Shown: positions 5,911 to 15,828, numbered from the stretch's first letter. The stretch: DNA of 64,000 nucleotides from Pseudobutyrivibrio xylanivorans (GCF_008935055.1 NZ_CP043028.1:509501-573500); one strand, 5' to 3'. The notes: generated from the letters alone by a model not told the origin. Numbers and translations: made by a program.

Positions 5911-7242
5911 TTAATTGTGTTTTGTAACACAACTTCGTCTCCATAGTCCCTTAACAGGCACAGTAAGGAAAATTGCCTTCAAAACATTGTCAGCTATCAT
6001 GCAGCACCATACATAAATCAGACCCATCCCAAAGAAATGTATGCCAATAAATGTGGACAGAATACGCACCAGCCACATGCCTCCGCACTCAATAATGAAT
6101 GGATATTTAGTCATACCAAGGCCGTAATAAATGCCTTCAGAAATGATGTAAAGACCAAAGAATGGCTCATTAAACGCTACCATCTTCAGTACTGTTGTAC
6201 CAATGGATATAACCTCTGGGTCGTTTGTGAAAAAGCTCATGAGTGGTTCTGCAAAAATAAAAAGCAACATTCCACTAAGTGTCATTATGCCAAGAGTTGC
6301 TATTATACTACTCCTACAAACCGCCCTATACTTCTCGTAATTCTGCTCACCATAGGAAATGCCAACCATTGTATTAGCAGCAGATTTAAAGCCGTATCCG
6401 CCAATATAAAACAGTTCTTCTGCCCCAACGGCAATACTATGGGCGGCAAACATGATGGTTCCCATATGAGAAACCAGCCCCGCAAAAACCACGTAGCCTG
6501 AGGTTGATGCCACATTTATAAGAAGCACTGGAATTGCCAGCCTCCACATACGATTCACTATCTCACCATCTACAGAGAAGAAACTGCCCTCCAGCTTAAA
6601 CTCTGGATGTCTAAGAAATACCACAAGGGTCATAACGCCGCTAAATACCGCTGAAATACAGGTAGCATAAGCTGCTCCATCCACTCCAAGTCCAAGGCTA
6701 TAGATAAAGATATAATCCAGCACAACGTTCAAGATATTTGCACCAACACCAATATACATAGGTGTCTTGGTATCTTTTGTAGCTCGAATAGCTGACGCCA
6801 ACACTATGTTGACAGATTTAAAAACTATCGGCACTGAAATCCAAAAGAAATACCGTGTAGCCGCAGGGGATACCTCTGCGGAAGCTCCCATCCAGCCTGC
6901 CACAAATGGACATACTCCAAGACAGATAGCTTCTAAAACTACACCCACTCCTACCGCAAATATCAAACTTGTTCTTGCAACCTGAGAAATCTTGTGATGT
7001 TCTCCTGCACCTATTGCCTGGGCAATCTGGGTCATTGCTCCTACGCCGAAGGCAACAGGAATGCTTCCGATTAACCAGGTAATAGTGGTAGAGGTTGAAA
7101 CAGCTGCTGTAGCATTGGCTCCAAGACGCCCTACCATGGCAGTATCCACATACTGCATCAGAACAGACAGAATCTGCTCCAGCATCGTAGGCAAAGCCAC
7201 CACAACAACCGAAAGAAAAATATTTTTAGTCCTACCGCTCAT
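5911..7242 (-). CDS. MATE family multidrug/metabolite efflux transporter
   Basis: The 443 residues contain 12 predicted membrane helices in two similar halves, the usual length for MATE transporters. The first helix region has PTMLEQ and then YVDTAMVGRLG, a hallmark of the family. It exports cationic or planar compounds in exchange for Na+ or H+; the substrate cannot be read from sequence. Its ATG overlaps the end of folC by 11 bases, so the two are translationally coupled. No terminator is obvious directly downstream. Confidence 0.9.
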   Translation of the reverse strand: MSGRTKNIFLSVVVVALPTMLEQILSVLMQYVDTAMVGRLGANATAAVSTSTTITWLIGSIPVAFGVGAMTQIAQAIGAGEHHKISQVARTSLIFAVGVGVVLEAICLGVCPFVAGWMGASAEVSPAATRYFFWISVPIVFKSVNIVLASAIRATKDTKTPMYIGVGANILNVVLDYIFIYSLGLGVDGAAYATCISAVFSGVMTLVVFLRHPEFKLEGSFFSVDGEIVNRMWRLAIPVLLINVASTSGYVVFAGLVSHMGTIMFAAHSIAVGAEELFYIGGYGFKSAANTMVGISYGEQNYEKYRAVCRSSIIATLGIMTLSGMLLFIFAEPLMSFFTNDPEVISIGTTVLKMVAFNEPFFGLYIISEGIYYGLGMTKYPFIIECGGMWLVRILSTFIGIHFFGMGLIYVWCCMIADNVLKAIFLTVPVKGLWRRSCVTKHN

Positions 7243-8437
7243 TCGCTAAAATCTCTCCTATGAAATAAAGGGATCCGAATACAATTATCTTATTATCATA
7301 GGCCTTGGCCTCTTCCAGCGCCAGTGAATAATCCTCGCAAGCCTTAGAATCCATACCACTCTCCGAAAGAACACGTGCAAGCTCAGATGCCTGAAGAGCC
7401 CTATCAGAATCCACTGTCACTGTAAAAATTCGTTCCACAGCAGGGCGAATTATATCCGCCATCTCCACATAATCCTTATCTGCCATTACTGCCATTATAA
7501 ATGAAAACTTTTCCTTTGGAAATTCTGCTGTCAAACTGTCATATAGAGCCTTCACTCCTGAAGGATTATGTGCTCCATCAATTAAAATGTATGGATTTTC
7601 TGAAATGATTTGCATCCTTCCAGGCCATACAGCTTTTGCAAGGCCATTTGCAATCGTCTGATTATCCACATAAAGAGAAAGACTCTTCACTACTTCAACA
7701 GCAACTGCCGCATTATTTCGCTGATATTCACCAAATAGTCCGAGCTTTTGAGATTTATCCACAGCTCCTGCCTGTATTAATTCACAATCCAACGCTCCAC
7801 ACTTAGCAGAAATTACGTTAAATGCCTCCTCTTCCATCTGCCCTATCACAACTGGGACTCCAGGCTTTATTATTCCCGCTTTCTCTCCAGCGATGGCAGC
7901 TAAAGTATTTCCAAGATACTGAGTGTGTTCCAAACCTATTGATGTAATAGCACTTACCTCTGGCACCTGCGCCAATCCATTAGTCGAATCCTTAGCCCCT
8001 CCCAGTCCCGTTTCAAGGACAATGTAATCAACCTGCTGCTCCTTGAAGTAAACAAGCGCCATAGCAAGCCAATAATCAAACATAGTAGGCTCAAGCTCCA
8101 GTTTCATTTCAAGAAGCTGTTCACCAATTCGAGTTACATCCTCCCTTGAAATCTGCTTGCCATCAATCTGAATTCTCTCAGTATATTCAATAAGATGCGG
8201 CGATGTAAACAACCCCACCTTAAAAGGCTTTGCATACGAAAAAGAAGCAGCCTGTAAGATGCTACTCACAAAAGCTGCTACTGAACCCTTGCCGTTGGTT
8301 CCAGCAATGTGAATGATGTGCTTTCCCATTTCAGGATGCCCCAAAGCCTCCATAAATTCCATAGTCACATCACGCCCACATGCCTTACCAAATCGGCGTT
8401 TATTATCTATTGTATTAACTACATTTTCATATGTCAT
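7232..8437 (-). CDS. folC: Bifunctional folylpolyglutamate synthase/dihydrofolate synthase
   Basis: The enzyme adds glutamate to dihydropteroate and to folates in the cytoplasm. Visible motifs are the FolC signature IHIAGTNGKGS (ATP P-loop), the TSPHLIEYTERI segment, the Glu-Thr-Gly-Leu-Gly-Gly motif, and the C-terminal DGAHNP motif. I chose the ATG at 8437 because homologues start near MTYENVV; the longer frame from 8497 would run back into the DegV gene. The ribosome binding site at this start is weak, so coupling to the DegV gene, which ends 10 bases upstream, is likely. The length of 401 residues is slightly short but complete. Confidence 0.92.
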   Translation of the reverse strand: MTYENVVNTIDNKRRFGKACGRDVTMEFMEALGHPEMGKHIIHIAGTNGKGSVAAFVSSILQAASFSYAKPFKVGLFTSPHLIEYTERIQIDGKQISREDVTRIGEQLLEMKLELEPTMFDYWLAMALVYFKEQQVDYIVLETGLGGAKDSTNGLAQVPEVSAITSIGLEHTQYLGNTLAAIAGEKAGIIKPGVPVVIGQMEEEAFNVISAKCGALDCELIQAGAVDKSQKLGLFGEYQRNNAAVAVEVVKSLSLYVDNQTIANGLAKAVWPGRMQIISENPYILIDGAHNPSGVKALYDSLTAEFPKEKFSFIMAVMADKDYVEMADIIRPAVERIFTVTVDSDRALQASELARVLSESGMDSKACEDYSLALEEAKAYDNKIIVFGSLYFIGEILANER

Positions 8438-8447
8438 ATTGAAAAAA

Positions 8448-9284
8448 CTATACGACCAAAATAACTCCACCATCATTTGCGTACATGGTGCTGACACCTC
8501 TCATGTCCACAATAAAGATTTCCTTAAAGTTGGCCAACGACTCCATTTTTTTCTTTAATGATAGAGCACGTTCTGGACAGTTGCAATGGGAAATCGCAAG
8601 AATTTTATCCTCGCAATTGGTGGTAACATCCATAACACACTTTGTCATCTTGTCGATAGTGTGATTCATTCCACGGCCCTTTGCAAGCTGCTGAATGTAT
8701 CCTGTATCTGTCGAGCCCATAACTGGCTTGATATTGAGTGTATCAGCAATAACAGCCTTAAGTCCTGAAAGGCGTCCAGACTTTCTGAAGGTCTCGAGAG
8801 TCTCAAGAACGAAAAAGGTATGCTGACTTTCTATGTAGGCATCTACAGCCTCGATAACCTGTTCAAAGCTCATACCTGCATTCTCACACTCTGCAATCTT
8901 CATAGCGATAAGTGTCTCGCCAATTGAAGCTGATTTTGAATTAAAAACATGAATATTCTTAGAATCGTCCTCTTCCTCGTACAAATCCTTTCCGAGGCAG
9001 GCGCTATTGTATGAACCAGAAAGCTCTGCAGAAAGAGTTACAACATAAATATTATCCGCATCGCATTCCATCTCTACCATATATGCATTAGGCGATGGGC
9101 AAGCTGATTTTGGCGCATTTGGGCTCTCAGCTACCTTCTTAATGAAGCTGGCCTGATCAAATGACTCATCGTCAATAATATGCTCACCATCAATCTCAAG
9201 AGTAAGGGGTACATTGACAAAATGGCCGTCCGCCTTCATCTCCTCTGTGAGTTCGCCACAACTGTCTAATATAATTTTGTACAT
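8448..9284 (-). CDS. DegV family fatty-acid-binding protein
   Basis: The 278 residues show the DegV pattern: N-terminal I-x-D-S-C-GEL, the loop SPNAPKSACPSP that contains the fatty-acid-contacting Ser/Thr, SAELSGSYNSA, and DTLNIKPV in the middle. DegV proteins bind one fatty acid and, in some Firmicutes, pair with fatty-acid kinase FakA; here the partner is unknown. The ATG has GGAGG nearby. It is followed after 10 bases by folC. Confidence 0.9.
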   Translation of the reverse strand: MYKIILDSCGELTEEMKADGHFVNVPLTLEIDGEHIIDDESFDQASFIKKVAESPNAPKSACPSPNAYMVEMECDADNIYVVTLSAELSGSYNSACLGKDLYEEEDDSKNIHVFNSKSASIGETLIAMKIAECENAGMSFEQVIEAVDAYIESQHTFFVLETLETFRKSGRLSGLKAVIADTLNIKPVMGSTDTGYIQQLAKGRGMNHTIDKMTKCVMDVTTNCEDKILAISHCNCPERALSLKKKMESLANFKEIFIVDMRGVSTMYANDGGVILVV

Positions 9285-9390
9285 GGTAATCCTCCAATTC
9301 GTTACTATAAGGGAATTATAGCACTAGGGTCTTGCCACGTAAATAGTTTTTATTATTCCAAGATGTAGTTTTTAAAACCACATGTGTGTA

Positions 9391-10542
9391 TTATTCATTT
9401 ATCCACTGAATTGTAAGCACGTTAGCGTTCTCGTCTAGTAAATAATAGACAGTTTTTATACCCCTGCAATATTCAGAGATGTGATTATCATCTATAAAAT
9501 ACTGAATAACCTGGTTATAAATGTCAGAATTGCTAAATTTAAGGGATATCTCAGCTTCACCTGAGTCGTAAGACTCTGCAAGACGCTCCCCAATGGCATC
9601 TTCACCAAACCAGTCATAATACAATCCCTGATGAACATAATAATCATCCGCATTAGACAGACACTCAGGTACTTCAAAGTTCGATGTGATTACATGATTT
9701 TGGCTGATTGCCTCAGTGGTCATGGCCAGATACGCATAGTTCACGCGCTTTGCTGTATCGTTATTTCCATCCAAATATTTGCTATTGCCCCAGGTGATGT
9801 CCATGTAATAGTAGGCGCCATCCAGGTAAATTAAATTCCAGGCATGACTTTCTCCATTTGCCGTACCAGTGATAATTGTGCTTCTAATACCAAGCTTATC
9901 AAGCAGATACCACGCTGCATCCGCATAGCCTTGGCACACAGTTGACTGATATATAAATACGCTTAGGATATTCTGATTTTCCACACTGTCAGTATTATAA
10001 TCAACTCGTTCAATAAGCGTCTCAAAAACATAAAGTGCTTTGTCAAAATCACTTGCATCCGCACTGATACCTGAGAGCCAATCTTCTGCTGTTGTCTCCA
10101 CAGTAGCCTGATACACATCGCGCTGATCCTTTGTCATTGTATATTTAGGCTCGAACTCAAGACCCACAGTTTTGCCACCTGAGGTATAGGTATTATACTG
10201 ATAACCATTCACCCAAAACAGGTCACCATAGTCAGCCATCACAGCTTCATAAGCTCTCTGCAAAACCTCATTATCCATTGTTGTCAAAGTAATCTTGTCG
10301 TTAAATTCGATTATGCAATTGTACACCTGGTCATATGCAAGCTGCTCTGCTTCATCAAGCTGCTGATAAGCATACCTATCATAAGACACGCTTTCCACTA
10401 CAACCGGCTCCTCAAGCATCGGCTCTGCTACAGTCTCCTCATTCTTAAAGTCGTAGAGACCACAGCTAACAAAATAACATATTCCGCAGGTAATAAGTAA
10501 TGATGAACTAATCCTTAAAAGTCTTGATACTATACTTCTCAA
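9391..10542 (-). CDS. Surface transglutaminase-like protein, probable lipoprotein
   Basis: The gene starts with TTG at 10542, five bases after a perfect AGGAGG; no other start fits as well. The N-terminus has a basic region and a hydrophobic helix ending in VSC (Cys27), a plausible though imperfect lipobox. After a Pro/Glu linker and a helical domain (about 55-190) comes a transglutaminase core with Cys203 (VCQGYA), His233 (SHAWN) and Asp248 (YMDITWG). Such proteins are thought to be cell-wall-associated proteases or cross-linkers; the substrate is unknown. It stands alone, preceded by cspA with its own terminator. Confidence 0.82.
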   Translation of the reverse strand: MRSIVSRLLRISSSLLITCGICYFVSCGLYDFKNEETVAEPMLEEPVVVESVSYDRYAYQQLDEAEQLAYDQVYNCIIEFNDKITLTTMDNEVLQRAYEAVMADYGDLFWVNGYQYNTYTSGGKTVGLEFEPKYTMTKDQRDVYQATVETTAEDWLSGISADASDFDKALYVFETLIERVDYNTDSVENQNILSVFIYQSTVCQGYADAAWYLLDKLGIRSTIITGTANGESHAWNLIYLDGAYYYMDITWGNSKYLDGNNDTAKRVNYAYLAMTTEAISQNHVITSNFEVPECLSNADDYYVHQGLYYDWFGEDAIGERLAESYDSGEAEISLKFSNSDIYNQVIQYFIDDNHISEYCRGIKTVYYLLDENANVLTIQWINE

Positions 10543-10562
10543 AAAAACCTCCTAAAATCTTA

Positions 10563-10596
10563 GAAAAAAAAGCAGCGTAATATGTAATTACGCTGC
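10563..10596 (-). terminator. Terminator of the cold-shock gene
   Basis: Stem GCAGCGTAA/TTACGCTGC is followed on the minus strand by T8, about 90 bases after the stop codon and just ahead of the ribosome binding site of the next gene. Confidence 0.85.
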
Positions 10597-10686
10597 CTCT
10601 CCCCTTAATCATCTTTGTATTGCCTATAGCCTGTTTTTCATAACACAACCAAAGGTATCCCAAACTTATGATTAATTGAAATCTGA

Positions 10687-10890
10687 TTAACGTACAACAG
10701 TTACGTTAACAGCCTGTGGTCCCTTTGCCCCATCAGTTACTTCATACTCAACTGTAGCGCCCTCTTCAAGAGTCTTGAAACCCTCTGAATTGATGCCACT
10801 GAAGTGAACGAATACATCGTTTCCAGCTTCGTCTGAGATAAATCCGTAGCCCTTTGAATTGTTGAACCACTTAACTGTACCTTTGCTCAT
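10687..10890 (-). CDS. cspA: Cold-shock protein, CspA family
   Basis: The 67-residue OB-fold protein has RNP1 KGYGFI and RNP2 VFVHFS, the nucleic-acid-binding strands of Csp proteins. It acts as an RNA chaperone. The leader of about 160 nt between it and clpX contains a hairpin (about 10912-10934, GGGCTCC/ggagccc type), consistent with cold-responsive leader control, but no cold-box was verified. The terminator at 10563-10596 makes it monocistronic. Confidence 0.95.
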   Translation of the reverse strand: MSKGTVKWFNNSKGYGFISDEAGNDVFVHFSGINSEGFKTLEEGATVEYEVTDGAKGPQAVNVTVVR

Positions 10891-11069
10891 GCTAAAGTAC
10901 CTCCAATATATTACTTGCTGGGCTCCTGCCCAACTAGGAATAGTTTAACAGAACACTTCATCAAAGTAAAGGAATTGTCGATAATTTTTTGTACAATTTT
11001 TCCAATTCGTTACTTATTACAAGTGGTTTTTCAATGCATTTTTAACATATAACGGATTGTGCAGTTGTT

Positions 11070-12590
11070 CTAATTCACAGCAACCTTTTCAGGTATAAGA
11101 CCGGCAGTACGCACAAGGATTCTAGGACCACCCTTTTTCTCAATATAGTCCTCTGTAATAATAACCTGACCGATGTTATCATCCTTTGGAATCTCATACA
11201 TGATATCAAGCATGAACTCCTCAATAATAGAACGCAGACCTCTTGCTCCCAGCTTTTTATCAAGTGCTTTTCTAGCGATTGCATGAAGTGCGCCATCTTC
11301 AAATTCCAGCTTAACCTCATCCAATTCAAGAAGCTTTGCATATTGCTTAATAATTGCATTCTTTGGTTCACGAAGAATACGCACAAGCATATCTTCATCA
11401 AGCATTTCTGTTGCAAATACAATAGGAAGTCGTCCGATAAACTCTGGAATCATTCCAAACTCACGCAGGTCCTCAACAGTTACCTTCTGAAGGATGTTCT
11501 TGTCATCATCGTACTTATCCTTCAAATCTGCCATAAAGCCCATTGATGAATGCTTGTTAAGTCTTGCCTTTATGATTTCGTCCATTGCAGGGAAAGCTCC
11601 GCCACAGATGAACAGAATATTTCTGGTATTAATTGTAGTGGTTGGTACCATCGCATTTTTGCTTGAGGCTCCAATTGGAACCTCAACGTCAGCGCCCTCC
11701 AGTAGCTTCAACATACCCTGCTGAACAGATTCACCGCTAACATCACGCTGATTTGTATTTTTCTTCTTAGCAAGCTTATCAATCTCATCGATGAAGATAA
11801 TGCCCTGCTGGCAACGCTCTACATCATTTCCTGCAGCTGCAAGCAGCTTGCTGACAACCGACTCAATATCATCACCGATATAGCCCGCCTCAGTAAGAGA
11901 TGTGGCATCTGTGATTGCAAGAGGCACATCAAGAAGTTTCGCAAGAGTGCGAACCAGATAGGTCTTACCAGAACCTGTAGGTCCAAGCATAAGCATATTC
12001 GACTTTTCGATTTCGATATCGTCCATTGTGCCTGTAGCCACACGTTTGTAGTGATTGTAAACTGCTACCGACATAACCTTCTTTGCATAATCCTGTCCTA
12101 CAACATACTCATCAAGCATTGCCTTTATCTTGTGTGGAGGAATGATATTGTTGATATCGATAGCTGGTGCTGGTCTGTCTTCAGCTGCCTTCTGATTTGC
12201 TGCACCGTGAGCATTTTTAACCTTTGGTCCCTCGCCAAAAAGGCTTCCAAGATTAAGAAAGCTGATGTTTGGCATCTTATTCATATCGATATTACTCTTT
12301 GAATTGTCGCCGCCACCGAAACCAAAGCTGCTCATAGAATCAAAGGTGCGCTGCATACAATCGTTGCACACACCCATTCCTGGAGCCATTTTTATAAGTG
12401 GGCCACAGATATTATCTGGTCTGTGACACATATAGCAAAATTCTGTTGGCTTTTTATCATCATTATTGTTATCAGAGTGCGCATCATTTTCAGCCTCCCC
12501 TGATACCTTTTCTATAACCTCGTCTGAAGTGTCTGACCCTGTTGTATCTGTATCATTTGGGTCAAACTCTCTAAAATCCTGATCTGACAT
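11070..12590 (-). CDS. clpX: ATP-dependent Clp protease ATP-binding subunit ClpX with N-terminal extension
   Basis: This AAA+ unfoldase feeds substrates to ClpP. In order it has an acidic, Asp/Ser-rich extension (1-50), the C4 zinc-binding domain (Cys52/55/75/78), a long Gly/Asn linker (81-145), Walker A GPTGSGKT (203-210), pore loop GYIG (237-239 region), Walker B IIFIDE (264-269), the ClpP-docking loop with MGF at 350-352 where IGF is usual, and the sensor-2 motif GARGLR (448-453). At 506 residues it is about 80 longer than typical ClpX because of the extension and linker. No clpP or trigger-factor gene is adjacent, which is unusual. The start ATG has AAGGAG upstream. Confidence 0.93.
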   Translation of the reverse strand: MSDQDFREFDPNDTDTTGSDTSDEVIEKVSGEAENDAHSDNNNDDKKPTEFCYMCHRPDNICGPLIKMAPGMGVCNDCMQRTFDSMSSFGFGGGDNSKSNIDMNKMPNISFLNLGSLFGEGPKVKNAHGAANQKAAEDRPAPAIDINNIIPPHKIKAMLDEYVVGQDYAKKVMSVAVYNHYKRVATGTMDDIEIEKSNMLMLGPTGSGKTYLVRTLAKLLDVPLAITDATSLTEAGYIGDDIESVVSKLLAAAGNDVERCQQGIIFIDEIDKLAKKKNTNQRDVSGESVQQGMLKLLEGADVEVPIGASSKNAMVPTTTINTRNILFICGGAFPAMDEIIKARLNKHSSMGFMADLKDKYDDDKNILQKVTVEDLREFGMIPEFIGRLPIVFATEMLDEDMLVRILREPKNAIIKQYAKLLELDEVKLEFEDGALHAIARKALDKKLGARGLRSIIEEFMLDIMYEIPKDDNIGQVIITEDYIEKKGGPRILVRTAGLIPEKVAVN

Positions 12591-12616
12591 ATTAATCTCC
12601 TTACCCTTCTATACAA

Positions 12617-13585
12617 TTATTTCTCATAGAATTCGAAGACCTCACTGTAATACTCCTGAATGATGTCGTCGCTTGCATTGAAAATCTCATGTTTCGAATC
12701 CTCAAAGCGTCTCAGCTGACAGTTAGCAGCCCGCCTGCAAAACTCAACCTGCTCCTCAGGCATTACCAGTGTATCTAACGATGCTTGCATTAGTATAACA
12801 GGTATTTTCACCAAATGGGCGTTTTTAAGAATTTTTTTAGAAACATTAAAAGCCTCACGTGCCCAACTCAGGCTGGCACCGTTTGAACGATAATGTGGCT
12901 CCCGCTCTCGCTCATCAAAGATAAAGTTGTATCTTGCCTTTGATATAGTTGAGCAATGTGGATATTTATAGGAATGATCATAATCGTGATGACCTGGCAA
13001 ATATTTCTGCGCTAAAAACGGGATATACGAAACTACGCAAACAAGTCGAATTACCAAATTGGAAATTGTTCCCGTACTAAGCTTTATCATAGGTGATGTG
13101 AGAACAGCCTTTTCAAAAATCTCTGGGTGCTCCTCAAGATAAAGCGCCCCGATGCCTCCTCCCATGGAATGAGCAAACAAATAAAGATGCTCTGTCAGGC
13201 TTTCAGGAATAACCACTTTTTCAATGAACAGATGGAAATCCTGAACGTAATCCTCAAAATGCTTCACATAAACCTTGGAATAGCCTGTAACTAGTCTGTC
13301 TGAGAATCCATGTCCCTGGTGTTCCATAATAAATACCGAATATCCCATATTATAGAAATAATAAATAACCTCGGTATACTTCGGAATAAACTCACAGTAT
13401 CCATGAGAGATAACGATTGAAGCCTTCTCCTGAGGATTTATCAGAAACTGATAATGGAGCTTCAACCCATTTTTATTTTCGATATACCCATCTTTAGTTT
13501 TCTCTTTAAGCAAAGGCAGGATTTTGCCCTTCACATCATTAGCAAAATCCTGTTCTTTAATAATTAAATCTTCAATTGATTTCAT
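12617..13585 (-). CDS. Alpha/beta hydrolase, lysophospholipase/monoacylglycerol-lipase type
   Basis: The 322-residue serine hydrolase has the nucleophile elbow HSMGG (Ser about 144), an oxyanion SHGYCEF region, and a C-terminal Asp in ASLDTLV and His in DSKHEIF that complete the triad. It resembles the serine aminopeptidase S33/PldB group that cleaves monoacylglycerols or lysophospholipids. It follows a glycerophosphodiester phosphodiesterase gene (23-base gap), so both may work on membrane-lipid turnover. No signal peptide is visible. Confidence 0.87.
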   Translation of the reverse strand: MKSIEDLIIKEQDFANDVKGKILPLLKEKTKDGYIENKNGLKLHYQFLINPQEKASIVISHGYCEFIPKYTEVIYYFYNMGYSVFIMEHQGHGFSDRLVTGYSKVYVKHFEDYVQDFHLFIEKVVIPESLTEHLYLFAHSMGGGIGALYLEEHPEIFEKAVLTSPMIKLSTGTISNLVIRLVCVVSYIPFLAQKYLPGHHDYDHSYKYPHCSTISKARYNFIFDEREREPHYRSNGASLSWAREAFNVSKKILKNAHLVKIPVILMQASLDTLVMPEEQVEFCRRAANCQLRRFEDSKHEIFNASDDIIQEYYSEVFEFYEK

Positions 13586-13608
13586 AATAGCCTCTTTGAA
13601 AAATAAGT

Positions 13609-14346
13609 CTACGCCTGCTTGCTTCTCACTATTTCAAGTGCTACATCTGGATAATTTGTGATAATTGCATCCAGTCCCATATCACACGCCAAGCTCATGT
13701 ATTGTCTTGAATTGACTGTCCAAGTGTTGATTTTCAAACCAAGCTCGTGAGCCCGCTCAACAAAATTCGGATATTGAACATTATACAGTGCTGGGTGAAG
13801 TGCTTCAACACCGTGCTCCTTACCATATTCAGGCATGTTAAGTGTGCCATCCATATATAGGAAACCGGTATGTGCTTCTGGATCCAATTCTTTGATTCTC
13901 ATAATTGAGTAATGATTAAATGAAGAATAAATAACTCTATCCTCCATTCCATATTCCTTGGTCATGGCAAGAATATCTTCTTCCAGTCCCTCATAAAAAA
14001 CTACACCGTTTTTAAGCTCGATATTGATAGTGAGGTTTGTTGGTTTGATAAGCTCAAACACCTCACGCATCGTTGGAATATCTGCATGCTCGCACTCTGG
14101 ATGTGTAACGTTGTAGTTGAATCGACGAAGCTCCTCTAATGTGGCATCCTTTACATCTCCCTTGCCGTTTGAGGTTCTGTCGATTTTCTCATCGTGGATA
14201 ACTACCAACTGGCCATCCCTTGTCTTGTGAACATCCAGTTCAATTCCGTCGGCGCCCATTTCAATTGCCTTGGCAAATGCAGGCAAAGTATTCTCTGGAA
14301 GATATCCACTTGCTCCTCTATGAGCCCAAACCAAAGGTCTATTCAT
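13609..14346 (-). CDS. Glycerophosphodiester phosphodiesterase
   Basis: The 245 residues form the TIM-barrel GDPD family enzyme, which releases glycerol-3-phosphate and an alcohol from glycerophosphodiesters. Catalytic and metal residues are visible: HRGASG (His about 10), PENT, then ELDVHKTRDGQLVVIHD with the Glu-x-Asp and second His. It has no signal peptide and is probably cytoplasmic. The ATG has GAGGTG upstream. It lies between an MFS transporter (10-base gap) and a lipase (23-base gap), suggesting one operon for lipid head-group scavenging. Confidence 0.93.
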   Translation of the reverse strand: MNRPLVWAHRGASGYLPENTLPAFAKAIEMGADGIELDVHKTRDGQLVVIHDEKIDRTSNGKGDVKDATLEELRRFNYNVTHPECEHADIPTMREVFELIKPTNLTINIELKNGVVFYEGLEEDILAMTKEYGMEDRVIYSSFNHYSIMRIKELDPEAHTGFLYMDGTLNMPEYGKEHGVEALHPALYNVQYPNFVERAHELGLKINTWTVNSRQYMSLACDMGLDAIITNYPDVALEIVRSKQA

Positions 14347-14355
14347 CTTTTCACC

Positions 14356-15684
14356 TCACATATCTTCAAAAGCTTCAAGGCCCTTTTTCGCCTCGAATCC
14401 TGTGTCGCCATGCTTTACAAACGTCATCGTGATAAATGCTATTATTGCAAAAAAAGCTGCATAAGGAAACAGTATAAGATAGCTGATATTTGACATAAGC
14501 CATCCAGCTAAAATCGGTGTAACAATCTGAGCAGCCATTGAAAATGTGTAGTAATAGCCTGTGAACTTTCCACTGTCAGACTCCCTGCACATTTCAAGAA
14601 CCATTGGAAGAGAATTTACATTGATAAATGCCCAACCCATTCCAAGCATTGCGAAAAGTGCATAGAGCACCGGAGAAAAGCTTGGGTGTAACAATGTAAC
14701 AAGAAATCCTCCAAGGAAGCTCAGAGCCATACAGGCAACGCCGAGGAGAATTGTGGTCTTCCTGCCAATCTTTGAAGCGATCATACCTGATGGAATAAAA
14801 AATACAATTGCACCAGCTGAAGCTGTAAGCATACAAACTGACGCTTCTCCCAGCGCCATTCCCCACATTCTGACCGCATAGGTTGTGAACCAGGTCTCCA
14901 TGCCGTTGTATGCGATAAACCAAAGAGAAACAGAAATCAAAAGAAAGGTAAGGGAACGCTTTACTTCCTTTGGAAGTACCTCATTTCCGCATTCATCCTC
15001 TACCGCAAGATTCTCCTCTGGATGAATAAGCTCATAATTTTCAACCTGCTTACTCAAAGAGATCTCGTCTATTTTTGTCATGACAATACAGAGTGAAACA
15101 AGCATAATGCCTGCCACCACTGCAAAAATCAACATGTAATTAACGTGTGGTAAGTCCTTTGTCTTGGACGCTGGATAGAAAACAGCAGCAACTCCAAGAT
15201 AAAGAATTCCGCCAAGAGCTCCCATTAGATTGATGATGGCGTTTGCTCTGGAGCGTAGTGGCTTGATTGTGCAATCTGCGACCAGCGCAACCGTTGGGCT
15301 GCGGTAGGTTCCCATTGCAACAAGAAGCGCACCGAGAATTCCAATAAACAGAATCTCTTTGCTCTGAGTTGGATTTGCATAATAGCTATTATCCACTATT
15401 GGAAGCAACAGCATAAGAATAACTGCCGCAATTGTTCCATACAGATAAAAAGGCTTGCGGCGCCCCATCTTACTCTTGCATTTGTCAGATATTGATCCAA
15501 AAAATGGAAGTAAAAACAACGCCAGCACATTATCCATAGCCATGATGACACCAGATAACGTCTCATTCAAATGAAAGGTGTTGGTGAGCACCAAAGGGAT
15601 TATGGCGTTGTACATTTGCCAAAAGGCGCAGATGCTTAGGAAACCGAAGCCCATCTGCACAGTCTTCTTAACATCAAATTTCAT
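14356..15684 (-). CDS. MFS transporter, sugar-type (SLC45/GPH-like)
   Basis: The 442 residues show 12 membrane helices with the charged loop after helix 2 (SISDKCKSKMGRRKPF), typical of the glycoside-pentoside-hexuronide and SLC45-like branches of the MFS. Substrate specificity cannot be read. It precedes the GDPD and lipase genes by short gaps and has a G-rich ribosome binding site (GGGGGG). The leader holds palindromic element A, so the gene is probably reached by readthrough from the SseB-like gene. Confidence 0.85.
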   Translation of the reverse strand: MKFDVKKTVQMGFGFLSICAFWQMYNAIIPLVLTNTFHLNETLSGVIMAMDNVLALFLLPFFGSISDKCKSKMGRRKPFYLYGTIAAVILMLLLPIVDNSYYANPTQSKEILFIGILGALLVAMGTYRSPTVALVADCTIKPLRSRANAIINLMGALGGILYLGVAAVFYPASKTKDLPHVNYMLIFAVVAGIMLVSLCIVMTKIDEISLSKQVENYELIHPEENLAVEDECGNEVLPKEVKRSLTFLLISVSLWFIAYNGMETWFTTYAVRMWGMALGEASVCMLTASAGAIVFFIPSGMIASKIGRKTTILLGVACMALSFLGGFLVTLLHPSFSPVLYALFAMLGMGWAFINVNSLPMVLEMCRESDSGKFTGYYYTFSMAAQIVTPILAGWLMSNISYLILFPYAAFFAIIAFITMTFVKHGDTGFEAKKGLEAFEDM

Positions 15685-15703
15685 AAACTATATCCCCCCA
15701 ATA

Positions 15704-15801
15704 TAGTCCGCCTGTTACACTCTCAAGCCTGATGATTTCTCCGCTCGACTACATGTCTCGCTTGAGAAATATCAGAGCTTGATAGCTACAGGCTCATCTA
15801 A
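15704..15801 (-). repeat. Modular palindrome A (98 nt), within an operon
   Basis: Three nested stems: GCCTGT/ACAGGC (15710-15715 with 15788-15793), CTCTCAAGC/GCTTGATAG (15720-15728 with 15777-15785), and CTGATGATTTCTC/GAGAAATATCAG (15729-15741 with 15764-15775). The apical loop carries CTCGACTACATGTCTCGC, shared with elements C and I. It begins 28 bases after the stop codon of the SseB-like gene on the minus strand and ends GCGGACTA without a U-tract, just before the ribosome binding site of the MFS gene. Confidence 0.8.
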
Positions 15802-15828
15802 CTGCCAAGTAATTCAAATTAATCTTAT

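Noticed and set aside
6037..6501. 154-codon plus-strand frame inside the MATE gene
   Set aside because: It is antisense to conserved membrane helices and has no ribosome binding site.
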